A DNA stretch of 19,287 bases from the NCBI GenBank assembly GCA_012800155.1, contig JAAZJX010000052.1, forward strand, positions 1 to 19,287, read 5' to 3'. Under the pieces are notes generated by a model. It was not told the DNA's origin, ran no database searches, and saw nothing but the letters and a program-made list of their open reading frames with translations. Positions 1 through 8,089 of this stretch are shown here, one piece after another. The stretch's first letter is position 1. Every line of letters starts with the position of its first letter. The translations under genes and the position numbers were made by a program. The stretch is from Candidatus Magasanikiibacteriota bacterium. Lineage in GTDB: Bacteria; Patescibacteriota; Patescibacteriia; Magasanikbacterales; UBA922.

Positions 1-150
1 CCGCCAAGTTTTACTCTAATCTTAAATTATTCAATTCTAAACTAATTAAATATAATTAAAATACAAGTTTAGATTTAAATTATAAATAGGTTTTATAAAA
101 ATGAATTAAGTGAAATTTTACTCAATTTTGTTTTTTAAACTTGATAAAAC

Positions 151-1188
151 ATGAGTAATAAAATTACTGAAAAATATTTTGAACACAATAATTTTGCAGA
201 TCATGAAAAAAGAGTGCTCAAAGAAATAATGATTAAAACAAATTTTCAACCAGAAAAAGAAATTTTTCGTGGTCAAATTTATAATAAAGATAAAGTTGGT
301 AGTTTAATTTACAAAGGCATTTGGCAGAATAATCCAACAGTATTGAAAATCCAATGGCTTCAACCAGATATTGATGAGATTGACATGATCAATAGATTTA
401 ATAAACAAAACAAAAGTACAAAAATTAGATTACCAAAATTATATGACGGCTCAAAATGGAATGAACAAGATGGTTACGGCTACCTACTTTTAGAATATAT
501 TAACGCACCACAAATATATAAACCCCCCTTCGCTGATCAAGAGCAAATAAAAAATTTTTGCGCCCTTTATCAAGAATACAAAATGAAGTGTTTATGTGAT
601 CCATTCGTTAAACAAGAACCAAACGAACAAAGTAGCTTAGTTTTTACAACTCAACGTGTTTCTCATTGGACAAAAATCGCGCAAAGCAAAGGACATTTGT
701 CTAAAACTGAAATTAAAAATGTAGAAAAATTTCTTTTTCTAGCTGGACAACATCTACTATCAATAAAAATGGAATTCATGCATGGACATTTAACTTATGA
801 TGATATTTTCAAACTATCAGAAGAACAGTATATATTAATGTCAAATTTGTTTTGGTCTTATCGTCCAGAATTCTATGATATTACTTTTCATCTTTGGGCA
901 AGTATTAAAAATTTACGCGACCAAAGCATCACTATTGAACAAGTAATTGAATATTTACAAAATTGGCTAGAAGAATATAAAAAACTTCCAATCATAATAC
1001 AAGATACTGATTTTGAAAGAAAATTTAACATGATGATGGCCGAACGCTGTATTGGCGCATTGTTAGTGGATATTCAAAATCAAAATTATGAAAATGATCG
1101 TAATAATTTTATTGTTCATTTAACTAAATTATTCAGAGATTTATTTAAGCACTTTACGGATAAACTAGAAAAAACAAAAATTGAGTAA
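151..1188 (+). CDS. Degenerate aminoglycoside phosphotransferase-like (protein kinase fold) protein
   Basis: The 345-residue product looks like a divergent member of the APH/choline-kinase branch of the kinase fold. A VLKI motif (Lys66) sits where the ATP-binding lysine is expected, YLLLEYI (111-117) resembles the hinge strand, and HGHLTYDDIF (211-220) occupies the place of the catalytic HGDxxxxN loop. RPEFYD (238-243) resembles the PxYD segment after the activation loop. The catalytic Asp is replaced by His213, and the DFG-like Asp that should follow is replaced by Ser-Asn (231-232), so phosphotransfer is doubtful. The rest is mostly helical with no signal peptide or membrane segment, so it is probably cytosolic. 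The gene stands alone, with an AT-rich leader and no clear Shine-Dalgarno before its ATG. The family call is from motif order only; the substrate is unknown. Confidence 0.5.
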   Translation: MSNKITEKYFEHNNFADHEKRVLKEIMIKTNFQPEKEIFRGQIYNKDKVGSLIYKGIWQNNPTVLKIQWLQPDIDEIDMINRFNKQNKSTKIRLPKLYDGSKWNEQDGYGYLLLEYINAPQIYKPPFADQEQIKNFCALYQEYKMKCLCDPFVKQEPNEQSSLVFTTQRVSHWTKIAQSKGHLSKTEIKNVEKFLFLAGQHLLSIKMEFMHGHLTYDDIFKLSEEQYILMSNLFWSYRPEFYDITFHLWASIKNLRDQSITIEQVIEYLQNWLEEYKKLPIIIQDTDFERKFNMMMAERCIGALLVDIQNQNYENDRNNFIVHLTKLFRDLFKHFTDKLEKTKIE

Positions 1189-1193
1189 AATTT

Positions 1194-1210
1194 AAATTAT
1201 ACTATAATTT
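1194..1210. repeat. 17-nt perfect AT-only palindrome
   Basis: AAATTATA-C-TATAATTT is perfectly symmetrical around C1202 and starts 5 bases after the stop codon of the kinase-like gene. It could be an operator or a weak transcript-end hairpin. In sequence this AT-rich it may also be chance. Confidence 0.3.
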
Positions 1211-1405
1211 CATTTCAATTCTTAATAAAAAAGAAAATAAAATAAACATTGGCATAAAATTTTAGAAGCAACTGGAAAAAAATAAAAATAATCCTAAACA
1301 ATATTTTACTTCGCAAAACAAAACTTTTAATTACAGTTAATAATACAACGAGTGTCTAATTACGGCTTTTATTCAAAACCGTCAAGTTTTATTTTCATAA
1401 AATAT

Positions 1406-1432
1406 TTACGATTTTAATGTCGTAATTTTTTT
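1406..1432 (+). terminator. Weak hairpin plus T-tract, possible terminator
   Basis: TTACGA (1406-1411) pairs with TCGTAA (1420-1425) across an 8-nt loop, and seven Ts follow directly (1426-1432). The 6-bp stem has only two G-C pairs, so termination would be weak. It lies about 220 bases after the kinase-like gene and before the regulator remnant, where it could end the first transcript. The geometry is visible; the function is inferred. Confidence 0.3.
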
Positions 1433-1528
1433 ATTTTATAAAAAATATTATTAAAAAATAATAATCTTTTTTTAACTTATTTATAAATAATTATAAAAAC
1501 TTTTTTCTTTACAAAATCAAAATATTTT

Positions 1529-1671
1529 GATAAAATTAAAATAGAAAATCCAAATTTTCTTATACAACATTAACCAAAATTGAATCAATTATAGTTACTA
1601 AATCAACAACTTAAACCGTTGCTAAAATTGTTAAAGGTTTGGATGTTTCTATTAATGAGCTTATAAAATAA
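1529..1671 (+). pseudogene. Decayed XRE-family helix-turn-helix regulator (C-terminal remnant)
   Basis: Reading from 1558, the frame gives SYTTLTKIESIIVTKSTT, a TAA stop at 1612-1614, then TVAKIVKGLDVSINELIK and a stop at 1669-1671. This is the familiar second half of a Cro/C1-type HTH domain: the YTTLxKIESG recognition-helix region followed by the TVxKIxKxLxVSxxxLIK tail. Upstream, a DKIKIEN stretch from 1529 continues the likeness only if one base is lost near 1550, and nothing is recognisable further 5'. The stop lies in an otherwise well-kept stretch, so the gene is broken rather than short. It ends 2 bases before the methyltransferase ATG, the position of a controller (C) or repressor gene of a restriction-modification operon. 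The family match is from memory of HTH_3 sequences. Confidence 0.7.
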
Positions 1672-1673
1672 TT

Positions 1674-2492
1674 ATGCAAAAACCATACTACAAAAAATCA
1701 AATTTCACTTTATACAATGCAGATTCTCTGGAATTAATGAAAAAACTACCAGAAAATTCTGTTGATATGATTTTTGCCGATCCTCCTTATTTTTTATCAA
1801 GCGGTTCCTTTACTTGTCAAAATGGAAAAATGGTGAGCGTAAAAAAAGGAGATTGGGATCTTAGTAATGGAACAAAAAAGAATTTTGAATTTCATCTTTC
1901 ATGGATCAAAGAATGTCGCCGAATTTTGAAACCAAACGGAACAATTTGGATTAGCGGAACATATCACTCAATTTATCAATGCGGTTTTGCATTGGAAATA
2001 GAAAAATTTCACTTTTTAAATGATATTATATGGTTTAAACCAAATGCTTCACCAAATTTGAGTTGTAGATTTTTTACTGCCAGTCACGAAACTTTGCTTT
2101 GGGCGAGAAAAGAAAAAAAAGCAAAACACACTTTCAATTATGATTTAATGAAAAATGGAGATTGGTCAGAAGATCAGATAAAAAAACCCGGCTTACAAAT
2201 GAGATCTGTTTGGTCAATCAATACGCCAAAACCTATTGAAAAGAAATTTGGCAAACATCCAACACAGAAATCTTTTGATTTACTTAAAAGAATTGTATTA
2301 GCAAGTACAAACAAAGGCGATTTAATCTTAGATCCTTTTACTGGAAGCTCAACAACAGGGCTTGCGGCCTATCTTTATGGTAGAAATTTTATTGGTATAG
2401 ATAATGAAAAACAATATCTTGATTTATCTATCAAAAGATTTGAGGAACTAGATAAAAACATGAAAAATAAACGCAATAAAAAAATAATATGA
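1674..2492 (+). CDS. DpnA-like site-specific adenine DNA methyltransferase (probable GATC)
   Basis: This 272-residue enzyme should transfer a methyl group from S-adenosylmethionine to adenine N6. It has beta-class motif order: catalytic DPPY at 36-39 (in FADPPYFLSSGS) near the N-terminus and the cofactor loop DPFTGSSTTG at 220-229 near the C-terminus, with HPTQKS (195-200) between. Length and sequence (MVSVKKGDWD, KPNGTIWISG, NLSCRFFT, LLWARK) resemble the second methyltransferase of the DpnII system (M.DpnIIB/DpnA), which modifies GATC and also acts on single strands. The start follows the stop of the decayed regulator by 2 bases, with no strong Shine-Dalgarno. Its TGA stop overlaps the ATG of the endonuclease gene, so the two are translationally coupled. 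All key motifs look intact. The GATC specificity is inferred from similarity and the partner. Confidence 0.9.
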   Translation: MQKPYYKKSNFTLYNADSLELMKKLPENSVDMIFADPPYFLSSGSFTCQNGKMVSVKKGDWDLSNGTKKNFEFHLSWIKECRRILKPNGTIWISGTYHSIYQCGFALEIEKFHFLNDIIWFKPNASPNLSCRFFTASHETLLWARKEKKAKHTFNYDLMKNGDWSEDQIKKPGLQMRSVWSINTPKPIEKKFGKHPTQKSFDLLKRIVLASTNKGDLILDPFTGSSTTGLAAYLYGRNFIGIDNEKQYLDLSIKRFEELDKNMKNKRNKKII

Positions 2493-3133
2493 AAATAGTT
2501 ACAAGAACAACCGCAATAAATAATTTAAAAAAGCATATCGGAAAAGATCTACGAAAACTTGCTTTACAGTATGGAATTACAACTTACGAAACAGGAAAAC
2601 AAAACAAGGGCTGGAAAGGTTTAGTTTTAGAAAGATTGGCAGGATTGGAAAATAACGTTTCAAAAGCACCAAACGGACTTTCGTATGAATTAAAGTCAGT
2701 CAGTTTTCATAAAGTAAAAAATGAACTTGCACCAAAAGAAACAATGGCGATTACAATGATTAACCCAGAAGAACTAAAACAACATTCATTTTTTGAAAGT
2801 CATTGTTGGACAAAACTAAAATCAATCGTATTTTGTGCTGTTATGTGGCACGGTCAAAATTCTGAAAGTGCTGAATTATTAAAAGTCGCAAGTTTAGATT
2901 TTGCCGAAGATGATGACCTTATCAAAGAAATAAAAGCTGACTATGATTTTATACGAGAAAAACTTATCAAACATGGCTTTGAAAGTTTAACAGGAAAAGA
3001 CGGAAAATGGATACAAGCAAGAACAAAAGGAACTGGCGGAATAAATCCTAGAACTGGAAAACGTCGTCCAATTACTCGTGCATTTTACGCAAGAACAAGT
3101 TTAGTTAAAAAAATTTTTGAAATAGCAAGTTAA
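2489..3133 (+). CDS. MutH/Sau3AI-family restriction endonuclease (probable GATC), one catalytic residue changed
   Basis: This 214-residue protein matches the MutH/Sau3AI fold in motif order: KGWKGLVLE (40-48, catalytic-region Glu48), YELKSV (66-71, the E-x-K pair Glu67/Lys69), ETMAITMIN, SHCWTKLKSIVF, GKDGKWIQARTKG and RAFYARTSLVKKIF near the C-terminus. It is about the size of mismatch-repair MutH and carries a single domain, unlike the two-domain Sau3AI (about 490 residues). Its coupling to a DpnA-like methyltransferase by an ATGA overlap indicates restriction rather than repair. The family's metal-binding Asp, expected 5-7 residues before the Glu of E-x-K, is absent: Asn62 stands there and no acidic residue occurs at 55-66. 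It may therefore be weak or inactive. A strong terminator follows at 3191-3220. Confidence 0.85.
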   Translation: MKIVTRTTAINNLKKHIGKDLRKLALQYGITTYETGKQNKGWKGLVLERLAGLENNVSKAPNGLSYELKSVSFHKVKNELAPKETMAITMINPEELKQHSFFESHCWTKLKSIVFCAVMWHGQNSESAELLKVASLDFAEDDDLIKEIKADYDFIREKLIKHGFESLTGKDGKWIQARTKGTGGINPRTGKRRPITRAFYARTSLVKKIFEIAS

Positions 3134-3190
3134 TTTTTAAAAAATTATACCTACAAAAAATTTATCAAAAAAAATTCTGAAACTTTTAAA

Positions 3191-3220
3191 AAAATAAGCC
3201 AAATTTCTTTGGCTTATTTT
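3191..3220. terminator. Bidirectional rho-independent terminator
   Basis: A 13-bp perfect stem (3191-3203 with 3208-3220, core AAGCCAAA/TTTGGCTT) closes on a 4-nt loop TTTC. A T-rich run continues on the plus strand, and an A-run precedes the stem, giving Us on the minus-strand transcript. It lies between the convergent ends of the endonuclease gene (plus) and the surface-protein gene (minus), so it probably serves both. Confidence 0.9.
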
Positions 3221-3237
3221 ATTATATCAATTAACAA

Positions 3238-6200
3238 CTAATAACTATTAACTTTATTTCTAGTTATTATACCAAAATAACCAGCAGTAGGACTAATATT
3301 ATTGGCAACTTGGAATCTAGAGAGAGCTTGTCTAGTAAAAGCACCGAACTTTTCAGTTTCATTACCAGGAGATCCAGGTCCAGTATTAGTAAGAATAAAG
3401 CCATGTGTGTTTAAAAATATTTGTAGTTGTTTAACATCAGTTCCAGTAATACCAGTGTATAAATCTCTGGTAAAGATATATTTGTTGTTTGGTTTTATTT
3501 CTGGTTTTGGAGTGTCTTTAATACATTTAGCTTCATGAATAGCTTTAATTTTCTTTAGGGTAGTAGTATAGACATAACCAGTTCCCTTGCTTAATCCCCA
3601 AGGTTTTAAGACTTCATCAGCATATCTCTCTTGCCATTTAATAACAGCCTCTCTGGTTTGGCTAGAATAGATACCGTCAATTTTGAGATTAAATTCTTCA
3701 TAGGTGTTAAGAAATTCTTGCAAGAGTTTAACTTCAGCTGGATTATTATCTTTAGAACCATATTTAATTGGAGTTTTAGGATAGAGAGGGACTTGGCAAG
3801 AAACTTTGTTTGCTTCTTCTTTAATAATTTTATCTGATTTTAAGGTAATAGTGCTATGAGCAAGAGCTTCATTAGATGAGCGACCATAGAGAGTATAGAA
3901 TTTAACATAAACAGTATATTTACCATCTGGACAAATTGTTTTATTTAAACATAGATCCCATTGTTTAGTAGGTGTATAATCTTCTTGAGTAGCCTTTGTA
4001 AAATCATCAGTCATAGAAATAGCCATTTTTTTGACATCTTTTCCAGCATTGAATGTTAAAGTGACTTTACGATTAGCAGTAGTAGTAGCGTTATTATTTA
4101 TTTTAACGGCAAAGCCGTCTTTAGGAACAAGAGGGTTAACAAAACAAGCAAAACATCCACTGCTTTTCTTTCCTGTGTTAGTGTTATTAACTGGATCAGG
4201 AGAATAAGTAACTGTGTTATCTGTAAAAGTAGCGGCTTGATTGAGATTGGTAGCTAAGTCAGTTAAAACATTAGCAGGAATATTAGCAGTTACTATATCT
4301 CCAGCTGTTAAATTACTTACTTCAACCTCATATTCTGTATCATTGATCTTGGTAATTTTCTTTACTTCAGCAGTAGTACTTCCTGAAAGAATAATATCTT
4401 CTTTAGTAAAAGTTGCTTCTCTAATTTTTTCTGAGAAAATTACTGTGTATTTAATAGAATCTGTTTTAGCTGGATCTGTTTGGGTACTAGATTGATTGAT
4501 GGTGAGGGTAGGAGGAGTGTTATCGTAAGTGACAGAACGATCAAGAGAGGTAGCTTCAAGATTATTATTTCCAAATAAATCTGTACATACTCCTGCAGGT
4601 ATATTAATGGTAACTGTTTCTCCATCAGTTAAATTATTTACTTCTAACTCATATTTATTATCTCCAATCTTTCTAAGATTACCTTTTTGATAAGTCATAC
4701 TTCCAGTTATCATAATATCTTCTTTAGTAAAAGTTGCTTCATTAATTGGCTCAGAAAAACTGATATTAAATTTTACTGAATTTATATTAGTAGGATTTAT
4801 TTGTCCCTCTCCTAAACTAACTTTAACTATTGGAGGAATAATATCTTTCTCTAATGTTGTTGTAGCTGTTGCTTCGTTTCCTACTGCATCTGTTTGTTTT
4901 ACTGATACATAAATATCTCCATCAGGATAAGTAGAAAGATCAATAGGTAAACTCCATACTCCTCCATTTATTCCATTTGTACATCTTGTCATATATGGTT
5001 GTGTAATCATAATCACAACTGGATCATTATCATCTACCGTACAGCCACCTGATAAAGTATAATTTACTTGATTATTAAAATTAACTTTTGCAGGATTATT
5101 TATAGTTACTACAGGAGGAATTTTATCAATAATAAAATTATCTACTCTTGCTATAGAAGAATTTTTGGCTTTATCTTTTGCTTCAATAACTAAATTACCT
5201 GAACTAGTAATTGTTAAAGTACAATTTACTATAGACTTATTAGTATGATCTGTATTACAAAATAATTTATTCTCCGCTATACCAGCTGTTGTAGACGCAT
5301 GTATACTAATATCATCAGCAAAAAAATCAACCTCATCAGTAACAGTAATTGTGACATCAGTAATATCATTGTTTTTGGCTTTAGTAGGTGCAGAAATAAT
5401 TATTTTAGGAGCTTCTGTATCATAAAAATACTTTTGTAAATTCTTCCCTGCTTCAGCAATACCAGTTTCATTAGCTTGAACTTCAAGCATACCAGTTTTT
5501 TTAATACCTGATATTTTACAATTTACAGGAGAAACATAAGGTGTGGTAGTACCACCATCTCCACCTTTACATTCAGTAATTGAAGCTCCTGCCCCCGCAA
5601 CTTCACCAAAAAGCCCAATATTAGTAATTTTATGACTTGAAGTAGATGCAGTAATTTTTACAGTTGTATCATTGATAGCTTCATTGCTAATTATAGTAGG
5701 AGCATTTATTTCAATTACTGGTGGAAAAGTAATTCTTCTAGAAGTTGAATTACCAGTATTATCATAAGCTGTAATTTCTACTCCATGAGATACTTTACTA
5801 GGATCTAGTTCTATTACACGAGATATTATTCCTGGAACATAATTAATTGGAATAGTTATTTTAGTTGATGATGTATTAAAAAAAGTCAATCCATAACCAG
5901 TTACTCCTGTAGGATCCTCAGCTTTAAATGAAACAGTTGGTTTATATATACTACCTGAAGAAGTAATGCTTACATTAGCTACAGTAAAAGTTGGACCAAA
6001 TGTATCTATAATATATCCCGGCTCTTCAGCAATAGAAGTATGACCAGCGTCATCAGTAGCATAAAGAATTAAACTACCAGAAGTCGTAATAGTAACTTTA
6101 CATCTTATAACCAAATGATTTCCAGGAACAGGGTTATTATTTTTATAAGAAAAATCCGTTGATGTTGTATTTGAAGTTGTAGGCCAACATGTAATACTGT

Positions 6201-8034
6201 TAGGATAGATAGCAGCAACACTTGAGGTGTCTAAACCTACAGAAGCAATAGAAAATCTATCACTTACTTCAAATTCTGTGCTGGTTATAAAACCTTTAGC
6301 CACTTTAACTCCTGGAAAAAATGTAATTACTGGTCCTACATCATCAATATCTTTAACAGTTATTACAAATACTGCCTCTGAATATTGTCCCAAAGGATCA
6401 GTTGCTCGTACTCTAATAGTGTATTTATTTCTATTATTAGGATCAGCCGAGCCTTCTGGATTTTCAAAATCAGGCGCTACTAAAAATACTAATTGTCCTG
6501 TAGTTGGATTAAGAGCAAATTTTTGATTATCATCACTACCTTCTCCAGAAACAAGAGTGTAAATAATAGTTGCTGCTTCATCAACTGCTGAAATTTCGCC
6601 TACCACTGTTGAGTTTTCATCAATTTCTGTTTTATCTAAACTTAAATTAGTTGGCGGACAATTTTTTCCCGCATCTGTAATATTCCAATTATATGTATTT
6701 GTTAAAAAATCTTTAGCTGGTTTAGCATTACAATAATAAACACCATCTGCTCCAAAAGCTAAATCTGATTTGACATTTTGTCCTCGCCAACTATTTAATA
6801 ATTTATCATAATTACTTGCTTTTAATCCAGAATTGCTAAGAAAATTAGTAAAATCTGTAACACCTTCAACATTCCAAGATGAAAGATCTTGATTAAATGC
6901 CTTTGCGTTGTTTAACAAAGTAATCATATTGGTAACATTTGCAGTATTCCAATTATTGATTGGCTGATTGAACAAAATAGCGCCTCTAAACATACCTGAC
7001 ATCACAGTAGTACTGGAAGTATCCCAACTATTCAAAGGCTGATTAAAAGATACAGCATTTTCAAATAATCTATCCATATTAGATACTTTTGAAACATTCC
7101 AATTACCTATTGGCTGATTAAAAGCAGTAGCGCCTTTAAACATATACCCCATGTTTGTTAGACTATTAGTATTCCAAGAAGTAATATCTTGATTAAACGG
7201 AGTATTCATAAACATACCTGCCATATTTATTACATTTTCTGTTTTCCAATTTCCAATCGGTTGATCAAATTTTGTAGCTCCACTAAACATATTTGACATG
7301 TTGATAACATTTATTGTGTTCCAACTACTAATATTTTGATTAAAACTAGAAGCATTATTAAACATGGCATGCATAGTAGTAACTTTACCAGTATTCCAAT
7401 TTCCAATAGGAGCATTAAATTTAGGAGTATCTCTAAACATAACTGCCATACTAGTTACATTTTTAGTATCCCATCTATTCATAGATGTATGTCCTTCAAA
7501 ATTAGTAGTCTTTTCAAAAGCATAATTCATATCTTTAACTTGTGATAAATCAGGTATATCAGTAGCAGTTAATTTCATATTAACCATACTTTGAAAAGCT
7601 CTATTAAAACTTGACCATTTAATATTTCCCCATTGTTTAATTTCTAAAAGTTTTGCTTTTTCATCAGTAGTTAAACCTGGAGCATAAAAAGCTATGGGTG
7701 CAAGAGATCTAATACAAATATCATAAGTGCCAGCAGTTTTATAATCATGAGTAGTTTTAGTTTCATAAATTACTTCATCAAAATTACCATCACAAGTCCA
7801 ATCAACCTCATAATAACCTGTCATTCCTGATAATTGAAAATTTAAGGTAACTTTGGTTGGTTCAGTAGCTCCAGCAACATTAGTTTGCCAACGAGTAACA
7901 AACAAAGTTGGATCATAAGAAGCCTGAGCAAAAAGAACTAGTTTAAATAAAACAAAAAAACTAAAAACTAATACTAATAAAGCTATTATCATCAGCTTTT
8001 TTTGTTTATTAAATAAATTTAATATTACAGACAT
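3238..8034 (-). CDS. Giant BspA-like surface protein with cadherin/Ig-like repeats and two C-terminal peptidoglycan-binding domains
   Basis: This 1598-residue protein is exported: basic residues then a long hydrophobic segment (14-36), with possible cleavage after AQA (36-38). A PKD-like domain follows (about 56-112), then eight to nine 25-residue DUF285/BspA-type repeats (188-400, WNTxNVTNMxxMFxxAxxFNQPIGN). Next are a cadherin-like domain (463-565, with DFE, AxDPLG and ITVKDIDD), several Ig-like beta segments (568-1065), two closely related Big-type domains (1067-1170 and 1174-1277) and a Cys pair (CFAC, 1294-1297). Two PG_binding_1-like domains end it (about 1411-1500 and 1516-1598, LLQEFLN...DGIYSSQTREAVIKWQ and QLQIFLN...FGAFTRQALSRFQ). 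No LPxTG sorting signal is seen, so wall contact is presumably through the C-terminus. BspA-type repeats mediate adhesion in other bacteria; a role in attachment to a host or neighbour is inferred. It is last in the minus-strand cluster, 158 bp after comF. Confidence 0.85.
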   Translation of the reverse strand: MSVILNLFNKQKKLMIIALLVLVFSFFVLFKLVLFAQASYDPTLFVTRWQTNVAGATEPTKVTLNFQLSGMTGYYEVDWTCDGNFDEVIYETKTTHDYKTAGTYDICIRSLAPIAFYAPGLTTDEKAKLLEIKQWGNIKWSSFNRAFQSMVNMKLTATDIPDLSQVKDMNYAFEKTTNFEGHTSMNRWDTKNVTSMAVMFRDTPKFNAPIGNWNTGKVTTMHAMFNNASSFNQNISSWNTINVINMSNMFSGATKFDQPIGNWKTENVINMAGMFMNTPFNQDITSWNTNSLTNMGYMFKGATAFNQPIGNWNVSKVSNMDRLFENAVSFNQPLNSWDTSSTTVMSGMFRGAILFNQPINNWNTANVTNMITLLNNAKAFNQDLSSWNVEGVTDFTNFLSNSGLKASNYDKLLNSWRGQNVKSDLAFGADGVYYCNAKPAKDFLTNTYNWNITDAGKNCPPTNLSLDKTEIDENSTVVGEISAVDEAATIIYTLVSGEGSDDNQKFALNPTTGQLVFLVAPDFENPEGSADPNNRNKYTIRVRATDPLGQYSEAVFVITVKDIDDVGPVITFFPGVKVAKGFITSTEFEVSDRFSIASVGLDTSSVAAIYPNSITCWPTTSNTTSTDFSYKNNNPVPGNHLVIRCKVTITTSGSLILYATDDAGHTSIAEEPGYIIDTFGPTFTVANVSITSSGSIYKPTVSFKAEDPTGVTGYGLTFFNTSSTKITIPINYVPGIISRVIELDPSKVSHGVEITAYDNTGNSTSRRITFPPVIEINAPTIISNEAINDTTVKITASTSSHKITNIGLFGEVAGAGASITECKGGDGGTTTPYVSPVNCKISGIKKTGMLEVQANETGIAEAGKNLQKYFYDTEAPKIIISAPTKAKNNDITDVTITVTDEVDFFADDISIHASTTAGIAENKLFCNTDHTNKSIVNCTLTITSSGNLVIEAKDKAKNSSIARVDNFIIDKIPPVVTINNPAKVNFNNQVNYTLSGGCTVDDNDPVVIMITQPYMTRCTNGINGGVWSLPIDLSTYPDGDIYVSVKQTDAVGNEATATTTLEKDIIPPIVKVSLGEGQINPTNINSVKFNISFSEPINEATFTKEDIMITGSMTYQKGNLRKIGDNKYELEVNNLTDGETVTINIPAGVCTDLFGNNNLEATSLDRSVTYDNTPPTLTINQSSTQTDPAKTDSIKYTVIFSEKIREATFTKEDIILSGSTTAEVKKITKINDTEYEVEVSNLTAGDIVTANIPANVLTDLATNLNQAATFTDNTVTYSPDPVNNTNTGKKSSGCFACFVNPLVPKDGFAVKINNNATTTANRKVTLTFNAGKDVKKMAISMTDDFTKATQEDYTPTKQWDLCLNKTICPDGKYTVYVKFYTLYGRSSNEALAHSTITLKSDKIIKEEANKVSCQVPLYPKTPIKYGSKDNNPAEVKLLQEFLNTYEEFNLKIDGIYSSQTREAVIKWQERYADEVLKPWGLSKGTGYVYTTTLKKIKAIHEAKCIKDTPKPEIKPNNKYIFTRDLYTGITGTDVKQLQIFLNTHGFILTNTGPGSPGNETEKFGAFTRQALSRFQVANNISPTAGYFGIITRNKVNSY
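4204..4836 (-). repeat. Tandem pair of Big-type Ig-like domain modules
   Basis: Residues 1067-1170 and 1174-1277 of the surface protein are paralogous modules sharing FSEPINEATFTKEDIMITGS versus FSEKIREATFTKEDIILSGS and NIPAxVxTDL. At DNA level a 29-bp stretch is identical in both (4391-4419 and 4712-4740), while the surrounding sequence has diverged. This indicates domain duplication with local conservation or recombination. Confidence 0.75.
6835..7473 (-). repeat. BspA/DUF285-type 25-residue tandem repeats
   Basis: Residues 188-400 of the surface protein hold eight clear 25-residue units (75 bp each; one unit is 24) starting at Trp with the pattern W-[ND]-T-x3-[VL]-T-x-M-x2-[ML]-F-x5-F-N-x-[PD], plus a degraded ninth that runs into the next domain. 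Units alternate between endings near PIGN and ISSW, a two-unit higher-order pattern. Confidence 0.85.
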
Positions 8035-8089
8035 ATATTTTTATTAAATTTAACAATTTTATACAATTTAAAAACTTCTTTCTCTTATA

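Larger units (their letters stand above)
1189..1528. other. AT-rich gene-free stretch
   Basis: No coding frame is supported in this stretch. It is very AT-rich and holds a 17-nt palindrome just after the upstream stop codon (1194-1210), an imperfect inverted repeat around 1364-1384 (ACGG...CCGT with flanking T/A runs) and a hairpin followed by Ts (1406-1432). It may contain the decayed 5' part of the regulator whose 3' end is recognisable from about 1529, but that cannot be traced by eye. Confidence 0.5.

Noticed and set aside
3302..7545. Several short frames within the surface-protein gene on both strands
   Set aside because: All lie inside a continuous 1598-codon frame with coherent domains and show no start signals or recognisable products.
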